Assembly: GCA_001653155.1 (NCBI GenBank)
Contig: BDEJ01000039.1
Coordinates: 1 to 47,919, forward strand
Direction of reading: 5' to 3'
DNA from: Porphyromonadaceae bacterium H1
GTDB taxonomy: Bacteria; Bacteroidota; Bacteroidia; Bacteroidales; Paludibacteraceae
DNA length: 47,919 nucleotides
In this document: in pieces, positions 9,181-18,553 of the stretch
How positions within the stretch are numbered: the first letter of the stretch is position 1
Layout of the letters: each line of letters starts with the position of its first letter
Made by a program: the position numbers and the translations under genes
The notes under the pieces: model-generated
Databases searched by the model: none
Told to the model about the DNA's origin: nothing
Seen by the model: the letters and a program-made list of their open reading frames with translations, nothing else

Positions 9181-9486
9181 TCACTCCGAAAGCCGACATG
9201 TAAAATTCAGGCTTTCGATGGCTTTACGTAACTTCTCTTCATTGGTTTGTTTGGGATTGTAGATAATCCGTACCGTTTTTTTCTCCAAATCGACAATTAA
9301 ATCTTTTACTCCTTTTTCCCAAGGAATATTCTTTTCAATTTTAGCTTTGCAGCTGTGACACTCCATACTAACAACAAACGTAACTTCCTGCATTTGTTTC
9401 TTTTTACTGCTGTTAGCCGCTTGGGTGGCAAAACTAAAACTGCATGCTATAATAAGCAGGAGCAGAGTTGCGGTTAATTCTTTCAT
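9181..9486 (-). CDS. Exported heavy-metal-associated (HMA) domain protein
   Basis: A 101-residue protein: signal peptide of about 24 residues (MKELTATLLLLIIACSFSFA), then one HMA fold. The metal-binding loop reads MECHSCKAKIE (MxCxxC), and the fold continues with VKDLIVDLEKKTVRIIYNP and AIESLNF, as in CopZ/Atx1-type copper chaperones. Export to the periplasm is unusual for a chaperone of this type, but such secreted HMA proteins are common beside TonB receptors in Bacteroidota. The likely ligand is Cu(I), or another soft metal. The start is set at 9486, where the signal peptide begins; the longer frame only adds residues read from the intergenic gap. It lies 42 bases after the TonB receptor gene and is closed by a terminator. 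Confidence 0.88.
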   Translation of the reverse strand: MKELTATLLLLIIACSFSFATQAANSSKKKQMQEVTFVVSMECHSCKAKIEKNIPWEKGVKDLIVDLEKKTVRIIYNPKQTNEEKLRKAIESLNFTCRLSE

Positions 9487-9528
9487 TTTCAAATTCTTTT
9501 TTAAAGTTATACAATTACTAAAAAACAC

Positions 9529-11793
9529 TTATCTAAGACTGCCAATCCGGAGCCGTAAACCGGCATAAAATTTTCTTCCCATGAGAGGGCCCCAGATAAG
9601 CGAAGAGTCGAAGTCACGACTAAAAGGACTATCATGCTTCAGTATTGGGTTTGCTTGCACGTAGTCCAGTATGTTTTCAACACCCACATACAAGTCAAGA
9701 CGCTTGCTGTTTTTGCTCACTTGTGCAAAAAACACGGGAAAAGGAGGAGACTCTCTGTATTCGGAGAGATAGCCTTCTAATCCGGGTAAACGAGACGGGC
9801 CATTCACTTGCGCGGTAACATCGAAGACCCATCGTTTGAAGTTACTTGCATAGGACAGGTTCACAAGACCACGAAAACGCGAGGAAAGCGCTTTCTCCAT
9901 TTGATACGATTTCCCGCTATCGCTATAAGTAAGCTGTGTATTGTTGTATCGAAAAGCAGCAAAAATATCAAAACCTTTAAATGGCATAAGACTGAGATCG
10001 ACTTGAAAAGCATCAGCGAAAGAAAGGCCCTGCAAAGGATAAACATACAAACTATTTCGATTTCTCTCAATATCCACAACCGCCTGGTTTTCGAAGCGAG
10101 TATGAAAGTAGTCCATACTCAAAGACATCTTACGGCCATCCCATATCGGGATACTGAATGAAATACTGCTTCCATAATTCCATGCAGACTCAAGCGGCAA
10201 GTCAGCAAGCTGCTCCAAATAGAATTTCCGGGAAGAAGCTAAGAATCCAATATTTTCGCTTATGACATTCGGACTGCGAAAACCACGCCCCAGAGAAGCT
10301 CGCAATACGATGCCTTCCCTTATATTATATTTCCCATTTAATCGAGGGGTAAGCATCCAACCATAGCGACTGTTGTAGTCCCCACGCAAGCCGGCAATCA
10401 GTATCAAACTCTTGTTAGGGGAAAAGCTGTATTCAGCGAAAGCTCCGGGCACAAGCTCTTGACGGTCCAAATGCAAGGGAGGAGCCAGATTTTCAGGGAG
10501 GAGATCCTCGAAGATCGTTCTATAGTCATCATAAACAAAACTTAAGCCAAGCGTGTAATGATGCTTACGCGAGCTATGTGAGGAAAACATCCAATTACTG
10601 TAAAAAGAATTCTGGTGTCCTCCAAAGCTTTTCTTTCCGAAGAAAGACTCCTGTTCGTGATGGCTAAAGCTATTGATGATGCCAACTGTAAGTCCGGGTT
10701 TATTCCCAACCGGGAAGCCTGTTTTATTCTCTACCGTGAAGTTTTTATTCCCGATGTTGGTACGGTAGCTACCTCCGGTTTTCGTGTTATCTTCGCTGAG
10801 CTGCCCTCCTTCCCGTTTTTCGTAAAGGAAACGAACACCCGTACGCGATTGCAATCCTTTTTCATTCAAATAGAACCAGCGATTATAAGCATGCACAAGC
10901 TTGCTCTTAGGTTGATCCATAAAGCCATCATGATTACCGTCGTGCTCTTTCGACTCGGTAGAAACATGAAGCAGCAACCCCGTCCAAAGCCTGTCAGCAA
11001 GTTTTGAGGCGGCACTTGCATTCCCTTCGTAACGCCCGGAATGATCAGCATACAAATTGAAGAATAGGTCCTCGGTCTGGTTAGGCTTGCGAATTTCCAT
11101 ATTCATCTGCCCTGAAATGGATTCGTAGCCATTCAGGACGGAAGCTGCACCCTTGGATATCTGTATGGATTCCAGCCAGCTTCCAGGCAGATAGCTCCAG
11201 CCAAAGGTAGAAGCCAGTCCACGCAAAGCAGGTACGTTTTCAATCATAGTTTGACTGTAGAGACTGGATAAACCGAGCAGTTTAACCTGCTTGGCTCCAG
11301 AGACCGCATCTGTAAAACCTACGCTTATCGAAGCACTGTTTTCAAAGCTTTCAGCTAAATTGCAACAGGCCATCTTTTGCAAGCCCGAGCTGGTTATTGT
11401 CTCCGTTTTCAACGGAGTAAGAGAAGACATAATAGTGCCGGATTGCTGTCCAAGAACAACAGCTTCGGAAAGACTAATGTGTTTTGTTAGAGTAACATCA
11501 AAGTACTCGTCTTTACCTCCTGAGAGATTGAGGGTATCCGAAATATAGCCGACAAAAGAAACAACAAATTGTAAGGGATCCGACTCCTTTCGAGAAAGAA
11601 GGAAAGAACCGTCGGCCGAACTGATATTTCCCTTCCCCGAAGCAGGGAAAAAGACGTTGGCTCCTTCGAGAGCTTTCTTTTTCCCGTTTTCTTCGAAAAA
11701 AACATGGCCATATATTTTATGCTGCGCCAAGCCGGAGTTGCCCGTATGCAATAACATCAATAAAGCAACAAGATATAAGAATTTTAATTTCAT
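9529..11793 (-). CDS. TonB-dependent outer membrane receptor (probable metal uptake)
   Basis: A 754-residue TonB-dependent receptor. Signal peptide at about residues 1-23, then a carboxypeptidase-regulatory-like domain (about 25-110; IYGHVFFEENGKKKALEGA, SFVGYISDTL), a plug domain (about 130-240; GLSSLYSQTMIENVPAL, ISKGAASVLNGYESISGQ) and a 22-strand barrel to the C-terminus (ending FYAGLRLRIGSL). Family relatives import siderophores, cobalamin or metals. Position between a Cys-rich secreted protein and an HMA protein suggests copper or another heavy metal. The start was set at 11793 (MKLKFLYLV), where the signal peptide begins; the longer frame adds 28 polar residues. No SusD partner is present, so glycan uptake is unlikely. 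Confidence 0.9.
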   Translation of the reverse strand: MKLKFLYLVALLMLLHTGNSGLAQHKIYGHVFFEENGKKKALEGANVFFPASGKGNISSADGSFLLSRKESDPLQFVVSFVGYISDTLNLSGGKDEYFDVTLTKHISLSEAVVLGQQSGTIMSSLTPLKTETITSSGLQKMACCNLAESFENSASISVGFTDAVSGAKQVKLLGLSSLYSQTMIENVPALRGLASTFGWSYLPGSWLESIQISKGAASVLNGYESISGQMNMEIRKPNQTEDLFFNLYADHSGRYEGNASAASKLADRLWTGLLLHVSTESKEHDGNHDGFMDQPKSKLVHAYNRWFYLNEKGLQSRTGVRFLYEKREGGQLSEDNTKTGGSYRTNIGNKNFTVENKTGFPVGNKPGLTVGIINSFSHHEQESFFGKKSFGGHQNSFYSNWMFSSHSSRKHHYTLGLSFVYDDYRTIFEDLLPENLAPPLHLDRQELVPGAFAEYSFSPNKSLILIAGLRGDYNSRYGWMLTPRLNGKYNIREGIVLRASLGRGFRSPNVISENIGFLASSRKFYLEQLADLPLESAWNYGSSISFSIPIWDGRKMSLSMDYFHTRFENQAVVDIERNRNSLYVYPLQGLSFADAFQVDLSLMPFKGFDIFAAFRYNNTQLTYSDSGKSYQMEKALSSRFRGLVNLSYASNFKRWVFDVTAQVNGPSRLPGLEGYLSEYRESPPFPVFFAQVSKNSKRLDLYVGVENILDYVQANPILKHDSPFSRDFDSSLIWGPLMGRKFYAGLRLRIGSLR

Positions 11794-11907
11794 ATTTTCC
11801 TTAAGATTATGTTTACACCGATTCGCAATGCCTTTGATGGCATCAAAAACATCTCGCTCATGCGAAAAGCAATTCACCTGCTTCCGATAGGAAGTCAGGT
11901 CAGAGTA

Positions 11908-12342
11908 TCATAACCTCAAGCAACAAAAATGATAGATGGACAGGGGCCTATCAGAGTGATGGAGACAGGAGGAAGCAATAAGTTGTGGCTTATGGGAATC
12001 GAGAAAGTCTGCCACAACAACGGGTAAAGAAAGAAAATGGGTCGAAAAGGAAAAAATCTTAGCATCAAAGTCTGTGTTCTCCGGCAAGTTATAATCCGCA
12101 TCAACAACATGATAATCGAGCGAGCAACAGGCATTCGAGAAGGAACAGCAAGACGAGTAAGCGACCGTAGCAGGATGGCAGGCATCATCAGCACAACAAC
12201 GTCCCTCCATCAGCCAAGTTTGGGAAAGGAGGAAGTTGCTTTCGTGACTTGCTTTACACTCATGTACGGCCAAGCCAATGGTGCTCAGCAAAAAAAGCTG
12301 ACTGAGTAGCAATACGGAAATTTGGCTGATTCGATTTGACAT
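11908..12342 (-). CDS. Secreted Cys-rich protein, HYC_CC_PP-like
   Basis: A 144-residue protein: signal or anchor helix at residues 1-27, then a short domain rich in Cys and His. After HEC near residue 28 come RCC, ACH, SCC, ACC and a C-terminal HFCC just before the end; I count eleven Cys after the helix. The pattern resembles the small Bacteroidota family named HYC_CC_PP, recalled from memory, though HYC is HEC here and the PP pair is not evident. Such a protein could bind Cu(I) or Zn in the periplasm. It sits 114 bases upstream of the TonB receptor on the same strand, with its own -7 box at 12383-12390. ATG at 12342 was chosen because the signal helix and promoter both place it there. Function is inference. 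Confidence 0.7.
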   Translation of the reverse strand: MSNRISQISVLLLSQLFLLSTIGLAVHECKASHESNFLLSQTWLMEGRCCADDACHPATVAYSSCCSFSNACCSLDYHVVDADYNLPENTDFDAKIFSFSTHFLSLPVVVADFLDSHKPQLIASSCLHHSDRPLSIYHFCCLRL

Positions 12343-12382
12343 GAGTAAATAAGTATCTATCTTCAATGCTATAATGAAACAG

Positions 12383-12390
12383 CAAAGATA
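12383..12390 (-). promoter_or_regulatory. -7 box of Cys-rich/TonB/HMA cassette
   Basis: TATCTTTG on the minus strand, followed by GC; an exact TAnnTTTG match. Transcription would start near 12376, about 34 bases before the ATG at 12342, and would run through all three cassette genes to the terminator at 9126. Confidence 0.6.
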
Positions 12391-12486
12391 GCCCTTTGTT
12401 ATGAAGGAAAAATAAGATCCGCAATTTTTTTGAGGTTTTTTCAAATTTTTACCTGAATCGAAGGCTTAACTACAATTTTTATGCTG

Positions 12487-12494
12487 TACTTTTG
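12487..12494 (+). promoter_or_regulatory. -7 box of CCA tRNA nucleotidyltransferase gene
   Basis: TACTTTTG, followed by C, is an exact -7 box. It places the transcript start near 12500, so the in-frame ATG at 12481 cannot be used and the one at 12520 is the likely start. Confidence 0.6.
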
Positions 12495-12519
12495 CACTAC
12501 ATTGTTTCCACATGAATGC

Positions 12520-13923
12520 ATGAAAGATTTTCTTCAAGATAAGATATTTGCACAACTCTCCGAAACGGCAGACGAACTCAATTTACCTTGTTACGTAGTG
12601 GGAGGCTACGTACGCGACTTAATTCTGAGACGCCCCTCCAAAGACATCGATATCGTTGTGGTAGGAAGTGGGATTACTATGGCTCAGGCTTTTGCTCGAA
12701 AATTGGGGAAAGGCTCCAAACTTTCGGTATTTAAAAACTTCGGGACAGCTCAGGTAAAAAGCGGAGATCTTGAGATCGAATTTGTTGGGGCGCGCAAAGA
12801 ATCATACCGTCGTGACTCCCGTAAACCGATTGTAGAAGACGGGAGCCTCGAAGATGATCAAAACCGTCGCGATTTCACAATAAATGCCCTCGCCATCTGC
12901 CTTAATAAGGAAAAATTTGGCGATCTGATCGACCCTTTTGGAGGGCTTAGCGATTTAGAGAACCTGATTATTCGAACCCCATTGGATCCGGATATCACCT
13001 TCTCGGACGATCCCTTGCGCATGATGCGGGGCATACGCTTCGCTTCCCAACTCGGTTTCTTTCTTGAGACGAGAAGCTTCGAGGCAATCGAGCGAAACCG
13101 AGAGCGTATATCCATCATATCACGCGAACGCATCGCAGAGGAATTAAACAAGATCATCCTTTCTCCACGCCCTTCCGTGGGATTTGTTCTGCTCGAAAAA
13201 ACCGGGCTTCTTGAATTTGTCTTTCCGGAATTGGCTGCTCTTAAAGGAGCAGAGAATCGCGAAGGAATCGGCCATAAAGACAACTTCATGCACAGTCTGA
13301 CGGTGCTGGATAACATCAGTCGCGAAACCGACAACTTGTGGTTACGTTGGGCTGCTCTTTTGCACGACATCGGGAAACCTCGCTCCAAGCGCTTTGACAA
13401 GCGTCTCGGATGGACTTTCCATGGGCATGAGTTAGTAGGAGCTCGAATGACACCGGAGATATTTCGCAAGATGAAACTCCCCGGAAACGAAAAAATGAAG
13501 TATGTACAGAAACTCGTTTCTCTACACATGCGTCCGATGATTTTAAGCGAAGAGGAAGTCACCGACTCGGCCTTGAGACGCCTGCTCTTCGATGCCGGAG
13601 ACCACATCGACGATCTCATGACCTTGTGCGAAGCCGACATTACTTCAAAAAATCCGGAAAAGGTAAAACGCTACCGCGAAAACTTCAAAATTGTACGAAA
13701 AAAACTCAAAGAGATAGAAGAAAAAGACCGCATACGCAACTTTCAACCTCCCATCGGAGGAGCCGAGATTATGGATACATTCAATCTTCCTGCTTGTGCT
13801 CAGGTCGGAGAAATAAAAACCCGTATTAAAGACGCTATATTGGACGGTATCATACCAAACGAATACGAAGCAGCACGAAATTATATGATGCTGATAGCTC
13901 CCAAAATAATCAGTAAGGATTAA
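12520..13923 (+). CDS. CCA tRNA nucleotidyltransferase with HD domain
   Basis: A 467-residue member of the class II nucleotidyltransferase family. The head domain has [20 protein letters not shown] (residues 26-45, with the GG and DxD metal-binding pair) and [11 protein letters not shown]. The RNA-binding neck follows with [20 protein letters not shown]. The C-terminal half has an HD phosphohydrolase motif ([10 protein letters not shown], about residue 281). It adds or repairs the 3' CCA end of tRNAs; the tRNA-Leu in this window does not encode CCA and so would be a substrate. A poly(A) polymerase role cannot be excluded from sequence. The start is the ATG at 12520, since a promoter box overlaps the more upstream in-frame ATG. 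It is transcribed away from the metal cassette and converges with metH. Confidence 0.92.
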   Translation: MKDFLQDKIFAQLSETADELNLPCYVVGGYVRDLILRRPSKDIDIVVVGSGITMAQAFARKLGKGSKLSVFKNFGTAQVKSGDLEIEFVGARKESYRRDSRKPIVEDGSLEDDQNRRDFTINALAICLNKEKFGDLIDPFGGLSDLENLIIRTPLDPDITFSDDPLRMMRGIRFASQLGFFLETRSFEAIERNRERISIISRERIAEELNKIILSPRPSVGFVLLEKTGLLEFVFPELAALKGAENREGIGHKDNFMHSLTVLDNISRETDNLWLRWAALLHDIGKPRSKRFDKRLGWTFHGHELVGARMTPEIFRKMKLPGNEKMKYVQKLVSLHMRPMILSEEEVTDSALRRLLFDAGDHIDDLMTLCEADITSKNPEKVKRYRENFKIVRKKLKEIEEKDRIRNFQPPIGGAEIMDTFNLPACAQVGEIKTRIKDAILDGIIPNEYEAARNYMMLIAPKIISKD

Positions 13924-14186
13924 GTTTAAAAAATCGATTAAATCGGAAGAAATAAGGTCTTTATTGGTCCAGCGAAGAGAGCTTAGATCCGGGAGTTTTT
14001 ATGATTAACTTCCTTTTTAAAGGACATCTCATACAAAAATCCAGGAGACTTGCCACCTTATCGACTATAGTTTTTGTCTCTATTCTTTCTATTAAGAATT
14101 TAGATCGACTAAGAGTAAATTCGACCGAAGCTTTAACGACAAGATCGGAGGGCTACAGATTTTCCCTTCAAGCCTTCATATAAAGT

Positions 14187-16955
14187 TCAAAAAAGAAGAG
14201 GTGGTTTTTTCTTCCGTGCTTCCTCGAGGCTTATAAGCTCCGACTTGAGGGTTTGTTTCTCTCGAAGCGCCTTGTATTCGGCCTCCAGTTCGGCCACAAA
14301 ATTGTACTGCGTTTTTTCATTCATCAATTGTGCAGCCAGATAGGTATTCACCGAAGCATCTTTAGCATAAACCACAGGGCCTTTGTAGTTAGGAGCTATT
14401 TTAACGGCAGTATGCAATTTTGATGTGGTCGCTCCACCAATCATCAGTGGTATTTTCAAGCCGGCCTTTTCCATCTCGGCAGCCACATTACACATCTCTT
14501 CCAAAGAAGGAGTAATCAGGCCGCTCAATCCGATAATATCGACCTTCTCTTCGATAGCCGTTCGGATAATCCTCTCGGTAGGCACCATCACACCTAAATC
14601 AATCACTCTATAGTTGTTGCATGCAAGTACGACTCCTACGATATTCTTACCAATATCGTGCACATCGCCCTTTACCGTAGCAATCAGATAGGTACCCGCG
14701 AAAGAGCTCTCTCCCGGTTGGCGTTGCGCCTCGATGTGAGGTTGCAATATAGCAACGGCTTTTTTCATCGTCCGAGCTGTCTTTACAACTTGAGGAAGAA
14801 ACATCTTCCCGGCTCCAAACAGTTCGCCGACAATGTTCATACCGCTCATCAAAGGCCCTTCGATAATCTCGATGGGATTAGTAAAAACTTGTAAAGCTTC
14901 GTCGATATCCTCATCCAAATAGTCGTTAATGCCTTTCGTGAGAGCATATTCGAGTCGCTCCTGAAGCGAGAGTTGACGCCACAGGTCTTTTTTTTCAACC
15001 TTCTCTTCGCCGGCCTCTTCTTTTATTTTGGCAGCAAGCTCAAGCATGCGCTCCGTAGCATCCGCACGCCGATTGAAAATAATATCCTCTACATGTTCGA
15101 GCAGATCGGCAGGAATCTCCTCATAAATCTGGAGCATGCCGGCATTAACAATCCCCATATCCATACCGGCCTTAATAGCATGATAAAGAAAGGCTGCGTG
15201 TATGGCTTCCCGTACAACATTGTTTCCGCGAAAGGAGAAAGACAAATTGCTGACCCCTCCGCTTACTTTGGCATAGGGCAGGTTTTTCTTGATCCATCGA
15301 ATAGTTTCGATGAAATCGAGACCATAATTGGCATGCTCCTCCATACCCGTAGCAATAGCCAATATGTTCGGGTCAAAAATAATGTCCTCGGGAGGGAAAT
15401 GAATTTGATCGGTAAGCAAACGGTAAGCACGGGCACAAATTTCCTTTTTGCGTTCAAAGCTGTCAGCCTGTCCTTTCTCATCGAAGGCCATCACAACAAC
15501 AGCGGCTCCATAGTGTCGAATTAAAGAAGCCTTTCGGAGGAAGTCCGCTTCTCCTTCTTTCAGACTGATGGAGTTAACAATACTCTTACCCTGTATACAT
15601 TTTAAGCCGGCCTCTATGACTTCCCACTTCGAAGAGTCGATCATAATAGGCACACGGGATATCTCCGGCTCAGAAGCTACATAATTAAGGAAACGAGTCA
15701 TTTCCTCACGAGCGTCAAGCATTGCATCGTCCATATTAATATCGATGACCTGAGCTCCTTCCTCCACTTGTTTCCGAGCAATACTCAAGGCCTCCTCATA
15801 TTTTTTCTCCCGTATTAACCGGAGAAACATCCGAGAACCAGCCACATTACAACGTTCTCCGACATTAACGAATAAAGAACGCCCACCATCCTCGTAGTTC
15901 TCTCCATCTGCGGTAGATTTTAACTCAAGGACTTCCAAGCCGGATAAGAATAGTGATTGGGATTTCTTTGCAGGCTTCCTGACTTCCGCTTTATCAATCA
16001 ACTCTTGATAAGCCGCAATATGCTCCGGAGTTGTTCCACAGCAACCTCCAATGATATTCACCAGCTTATCGGCAATAAACTCCTGTACTTGCCGGGCCAT
16101 TATCTCGGGAGTTTCATCGTATTCACCGAACTGATTAGGCAATCCGGCATTCGGATACGCACTTACATAACAAGGAGCCTTTATACTCAGCTCTTGTAAG
16201 TAGGGTTTTAACTCTCTTGCGCCAAAAGAGCAGTTAAGTCCAACAGACAGCAGTCGGGCATGCGAAACGGAAACCAGAAAAGCCTCCAAGGTTTGTCCGG
16301 ACAAGGTACGCCCACTGGAGTCTGCTACGGTTGCCGAGAGCATAATATCCAGCTGCTTCCCGGCTCTGTCCATCGCTTTCTCTACAGCAGCAAGCGCTGC
16401 TTTGGCATTCAAAGTATCAAAAACCGTTTCTATCAAAAAAAGATCCACCCCCCCCTCTATCAAAGCAAGTGCCTGTTCATAGTAGGCTTCGAGGAGCTGA
16501 TCGAAGCTGATAGCACGAAAAGAAGGATTACTTACATCCGGTGAAATCGAAGCTGTTTTGTTGGTCGGACCGATAGAGCCGGCGACAAAACGGGCTTTGG
16601 ATGTATCACGCATCAAACATTCGTCTACAGCTTGACGCGCCAGACGAGCCCCGGTAAGATTAATTTCATAAGAAAGTTCGGACATGTCATAATCTGCCAT
16701 AGACACCCGTTGTGCGTTGAAAGTATTGGTTTCGATTATATCCGCACCGGCCTTTAAATACTCACGGTGGATGTCTAAAATCACTTGAGGTTGAGTAAGG
16801 GATAACAAATCATTATTTCCTTTTAACTGACTCTTCCAATCGGCAAAACGCTCTCCTCGATATTCTTTTTCACCGAATTTATGCCGTTGAATCATGGTTC
16901 CCATGGCTCCATCAAGCACTAAAATTCTATTTTCCAGTTCTTTTCGCAAACCCAT
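14187..16955 (-). CDS. metH: Cobalamin-dependent methionine synthase without activation domain
   Basis: A 922-residue MetH. Domains in order: homocysteine S-methyltransferase (about 1-330, with zinc Cys in GLNCSFG and [13 protein letters not shown]), pterin/methyltetrahydrofolate-binding (about 355-630, from [15 protein letters not shown]), B12-binding cap (about 665-750) and B12-binding Rossmann domain with [19 protein letters not shown] (the His that ligates cobalt). It makes methionine from homocysteine. The C-terminal AdoMet-dependent reactivation domain (about 300 residues in E. coli) is absent: the protein stops in the linker ([16 protein letters not shown]). That domain is encoded separately at 37789-38724. 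Start ATG at 16955: a complete promoter (16977-17008) lies 22 bases upstream; a longer frame only reads antisense through the tRNA gene. Confidence 0.95.
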   Translation of the reverse strand: MGLRKELENRILVLDGAMGTMIQRHKFGEKEYRGERFADWKSQLKGNNDLLSLTQPQVILDIHREYLKAGADIIETNTFNAQRVSMADYDMSELSYEINLTGARLARQAVDECLMRDTSKARFVAGSIGPTNKTASISPDVSNPSFRAISFDQLLEAYYEQALALIEGGVDLFLIETVFDTLNAKAALAAVEKAMDRAGKQLDIMLSATVADSSGRTLSGQTLEAFLVSVSHARLLSVGLNCSFGARELKPYLQELSIKAPCYVSAYPNAGLPNQFGEYDETPEIMARQVQEFIADKLVNIIGGCCGTTPEHIAAYQELIDKAEVRKPAKKSQSLFLSGLEVLELKSTADGENYEDGGRSLFVNVGERCNVAGSRMFLRLIREKKYEEALSIARKQVEEGAQVIDINMDDAMLDAREEMTRFLNYVASEPEISRVPIMIDSSKWEVIEAGLKCIQGKSIVNSISLKEGEADFLRKASLIRHYGAAVVVMAFDEKGQADSFERKKEICARAYRLLTDQIHFPPEDIIFDPNILAIATGMEEHANYGLDFIETIRWIKKNLPYAKVSGGVSNLSFSFRGNNVVREAIHAAFLYHAIKAGMDMGIVNAGMLQIYEEIPADLLEHVEDIIFNRRADATERMLELAAKIKEEAGEEKVEKKDLWRQLSLQERLEYALTKGINDYLDEDIDEALQVFTNPIEIIEGPLMSGMNIVGELFGAGKMFLPQVVKTARTMKKAVAILQPHIEAQRQPGESSFAGTYLIATVKGDVHDIGKNIVGVVLACNNYRVIDLGVMVPTERIIRTAIEEKVDIIGLSGLITPSLEEMCNVAAEMEKAGLKIPLMIGGATTSKLHTAVKIAPNYKGPVVYAKDASVNTYLAAQLMNEKTQYNFVAELEAEYKALREKQTLKSELISLEEARKKKPPLLF

Positions 16956-16976
16956 TGTCTGTGCTGAATTTTTCAG

Positions 16977-17008
16977 CAAAAGTACAAAAGAAGCATTAAG
17001 AACCCAAA
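16977..17008 (-). promoter_or_regulatory. metH promoter, complete -33/-7
   Basis: On the minus strand TTTG (17005-17008), a 20-base spacer and TACTTTTG (16977-16984), then C. This is one of the two full consensus Bacteroidota promoters in the window. The start of transcription falls near 16970, fixing the translation start at 16955. Confidence 0.75.
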
Positions 17009-17095
17009 ATTTAACTCTTAGTGAATCCCTTATAAGAAAAACGGAGAAAGGAGAGAAAATAAGAAATGGAGAAAGGCTTTTTATGAAAAAAGTTG

Positions 17096-17103
17096 TATCT
17101 TTG
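17096..17103 (+). promoter_or_regulatory. -7 box of tRNA-Leu
   Basis: TATCTTTG followed by C, about 30 bases upstream of the mature tRNA 5' end. No clear -33. Confidence 0.6.
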
Positions 17104-17133
17104 CAGCCTCGTTTACGCACAAAACACATACAT

Positions 17134-17215
17134 GCGGCTGTGGCGTAATTGGTAGCCGCGCCAGACTTAGGATCTGGTGCCGAGAGGCGTGGGGGTTCGA
17201 GTCCCTTCAGCCGCA
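17134..17215 (+). tRNA. tRNA-Leu (UAG)
   Basis: An 82-base tRNA with a long variable arm, as expected of Leu. Acceptor arms GCGGCTG (17134-17140) and CAGCCGC (17208-17214) pair fully, with discriminator A at 17215. The anticodon stem CCAGA/TCTGG (17161-17165 and 17173-17177) frames a loop CTTAGGA with anticodon TAG at 17168-17170, reading CUA and related Leu codons. The T-arm contains GGTTCGAGTCC. The 3' CCA is not encoded (next bases CAG), so the CCA enzyme at 12520 would add it. It is followed at once by a terminator. Confidence 0.97.
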
Positions 17216-17220
17216 CAGAA

Positions 17221-17247
17221 AAGCCCCGATAAAACTTATCGGGGCTT
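17221..17247 (+). terminator. Terminator of tRNA-Leu
   Basis: A 12-bp perfect stem (17221-17232 with 17236-17247; core GCCCCGAT) and 3-base loop, followed by a T-rich tract. It starts 5 bases past the tRNA. It may also serve the minus-strand C1 peptidase side only weakly, as it is upstream of metH in that direction. Confidence 0.9.
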
Positions 17248-17339
17248 TTATTTTATAAAGTCTTGCAGGACTTCGAACAATCGGAAGTAAAACGACAAAT
17301 TGCCTTTATCAGCACTTATGAGACGCTATACAAATCGTT

Positions 17340-18527
17340 TTATTTTAGCCCCAATTTCTTTTTTATGTCTTTAGGCAACGCATCCTTATGTACAACAATG
17401 CTCATCGTTTTGTGTAAAACAAAGGATTCGCTTGCATACCATATCCCTTTGTACTTCGTATCGGTGCCCCATGAATTTTTCACCAAGTAGTACTTGCTCC
17501 CATTCTGGTCTTCCGCTTTACCATAAATAAGCATACCGTGGTCGTCGGTCGTTTGGTAGTTATCGAATCCTTCCTGACGAAGCTCTTGCGTAACCTTAAC
17601 TTCCGGCTGAGGAGCTTGAATTAAATAAATTTTCTCCTGCATTTCTTTCTCGGAGATGTTGAGCCAGCGTGCCTGATCGCTTCCGGGTAGATTTTCCTTT
17701 TTTGTTTCGGGGTTCACGGCAATACCTTTACGGGTAAAGCCCTTCTCGCTAACATCGGAAGCCCAAGCAATTGTGAAACCATTATCAACGGCATAGTCAA
17801 ATACTCGTGACAACTCCTCGATGGGAAGGTTATAGGATGAACTCCAACGCCAATTATCGGGAATTTCGAGGGGGAAACTACTATAAAAAGGATGATGCGT
17901 AAAAGAGGTGAGGGATATGTAATCATCCATATTCAAACCAAAAGACTCGGCATAACTCTTTGGAGTATATTCTTTTCCTTTCACAGTAAAGGTTTGAGGA
18001 CGGGCTCCTAAATATTCATTCAATACGGCATCGAAACCTCTTTTCCAAGCCGACGAGAGTTTTTTATTCTTATTCCGGACAACAGCCTCTACATAAGACT
18101 TCAGAATTTCGTCCAATTCTCCGTGCTTATTTTTCTCTTCTCCATAGTTAAGACCCGGCATGAGCTCTTGAGGTAGTGCTCCGTAGTGCTTCCAAACATA
18201 AAGGACATCATAAAGCGAACCTCCGGCAGCAAAGTTTATCGTACCGTGCATACGGACGTATTTATCGGCCTTATCCGAATAGGAATGGTGTACTACGAAC
18301 ATCTCGGAAAAATCTTGCTCTCCCTTCCCCTTACGAAGCAGTTCGGCTTCTAAAAATCCAATAGCGGAATAGCTCCAGCAAGTCCCGGAACTGGCTTGAT
18401 CTTTCACCGTAGTAATCGGTATTTCCTTCTTTATGGTAAAAAGGAAAGAATCGACCGGCATTTTTTCTTGTGCGGCAAGTAATCCGCAAGCACATAATAA
18501 GATTGGAAGAATAATGTTTTTTTTCAT
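17340..18527 (-). CDS. Secreted C1-family (papain/bleomycin hydrolase-like) cysteine peptidase
   Basis: A 395-residue peptidase of the C1 clan, PepC/bleomycin hydrolase type. A signal peptide covers residues 1-19 (ending LLAA, then QEK). Catalytic residues are visible: the oxyanion Gln in VKDQ (residue 44), Cys50 in SSGTCWSYS, His330 in DDHGMLIYG and Asn351 in VKNSWGT. Bleomycin hydrolase itself is cytosolic; exported forms of this kind are frequent in Bacteroidales and take part in peptide breakdown. Residues 120-280 are the large inter-motif region typical of the PepC branch. It lies 26 bases after the M48 peptidase gene and probably shares its transcript. Length is somewhat below PepC (about 440-450). 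Confidence 0.88.
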   Translation of the reverse strand: MKKNIILPILLCACGLLAAQEKMPVDSFLFTIKKEIPITTVKDQASSGTCWSYSAIGFLEAELLRKGKGEQDFSEMFVVHHSYSDKADKYVRMHGTINFAAGGSLYDVLYVWKHYGALPQELMPGLNYGEEKNKHGELDEILKSYVEAVVRNKNKKLSSAWKRGFDAVLNEYLGARPQTFTVKGKEYTPKSYAESFGLNMDDYISLTSFTHHPFYSSFPLEIPDNWRWSSSYNLPIEELSRVFDYAVDNGFTIAWASDVSEKGFTRKGIAVNPETKKENLPGSDQARWLNISEKEMQEKIYLIQAPQPEVKVTQELRQEGFDNYQTTDDHGMLIYGKAEDQNGSKYYLVKNSWGTDTKYKGIWYASESFVLHKTMSIVVHKDALPKDIKKKLGLK

Positions 18528-18553
18528 CGTGATCGTTTTATTTATGTAAAATG

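Noticed and set aside
14001-14183. Open frame of 60 codons between the CCA gene and metH
   Set aside because: No recognisable family, low-complexity composition, no promoter box, and placement in a gap between convergent genes. Treated as chance.
16956-17216. N-terminal extension of MetH across the tRNA gene
   Set aside because: It is antisense tRNA sequence; the metH promoter lies inside it, and the family starts at 16955.
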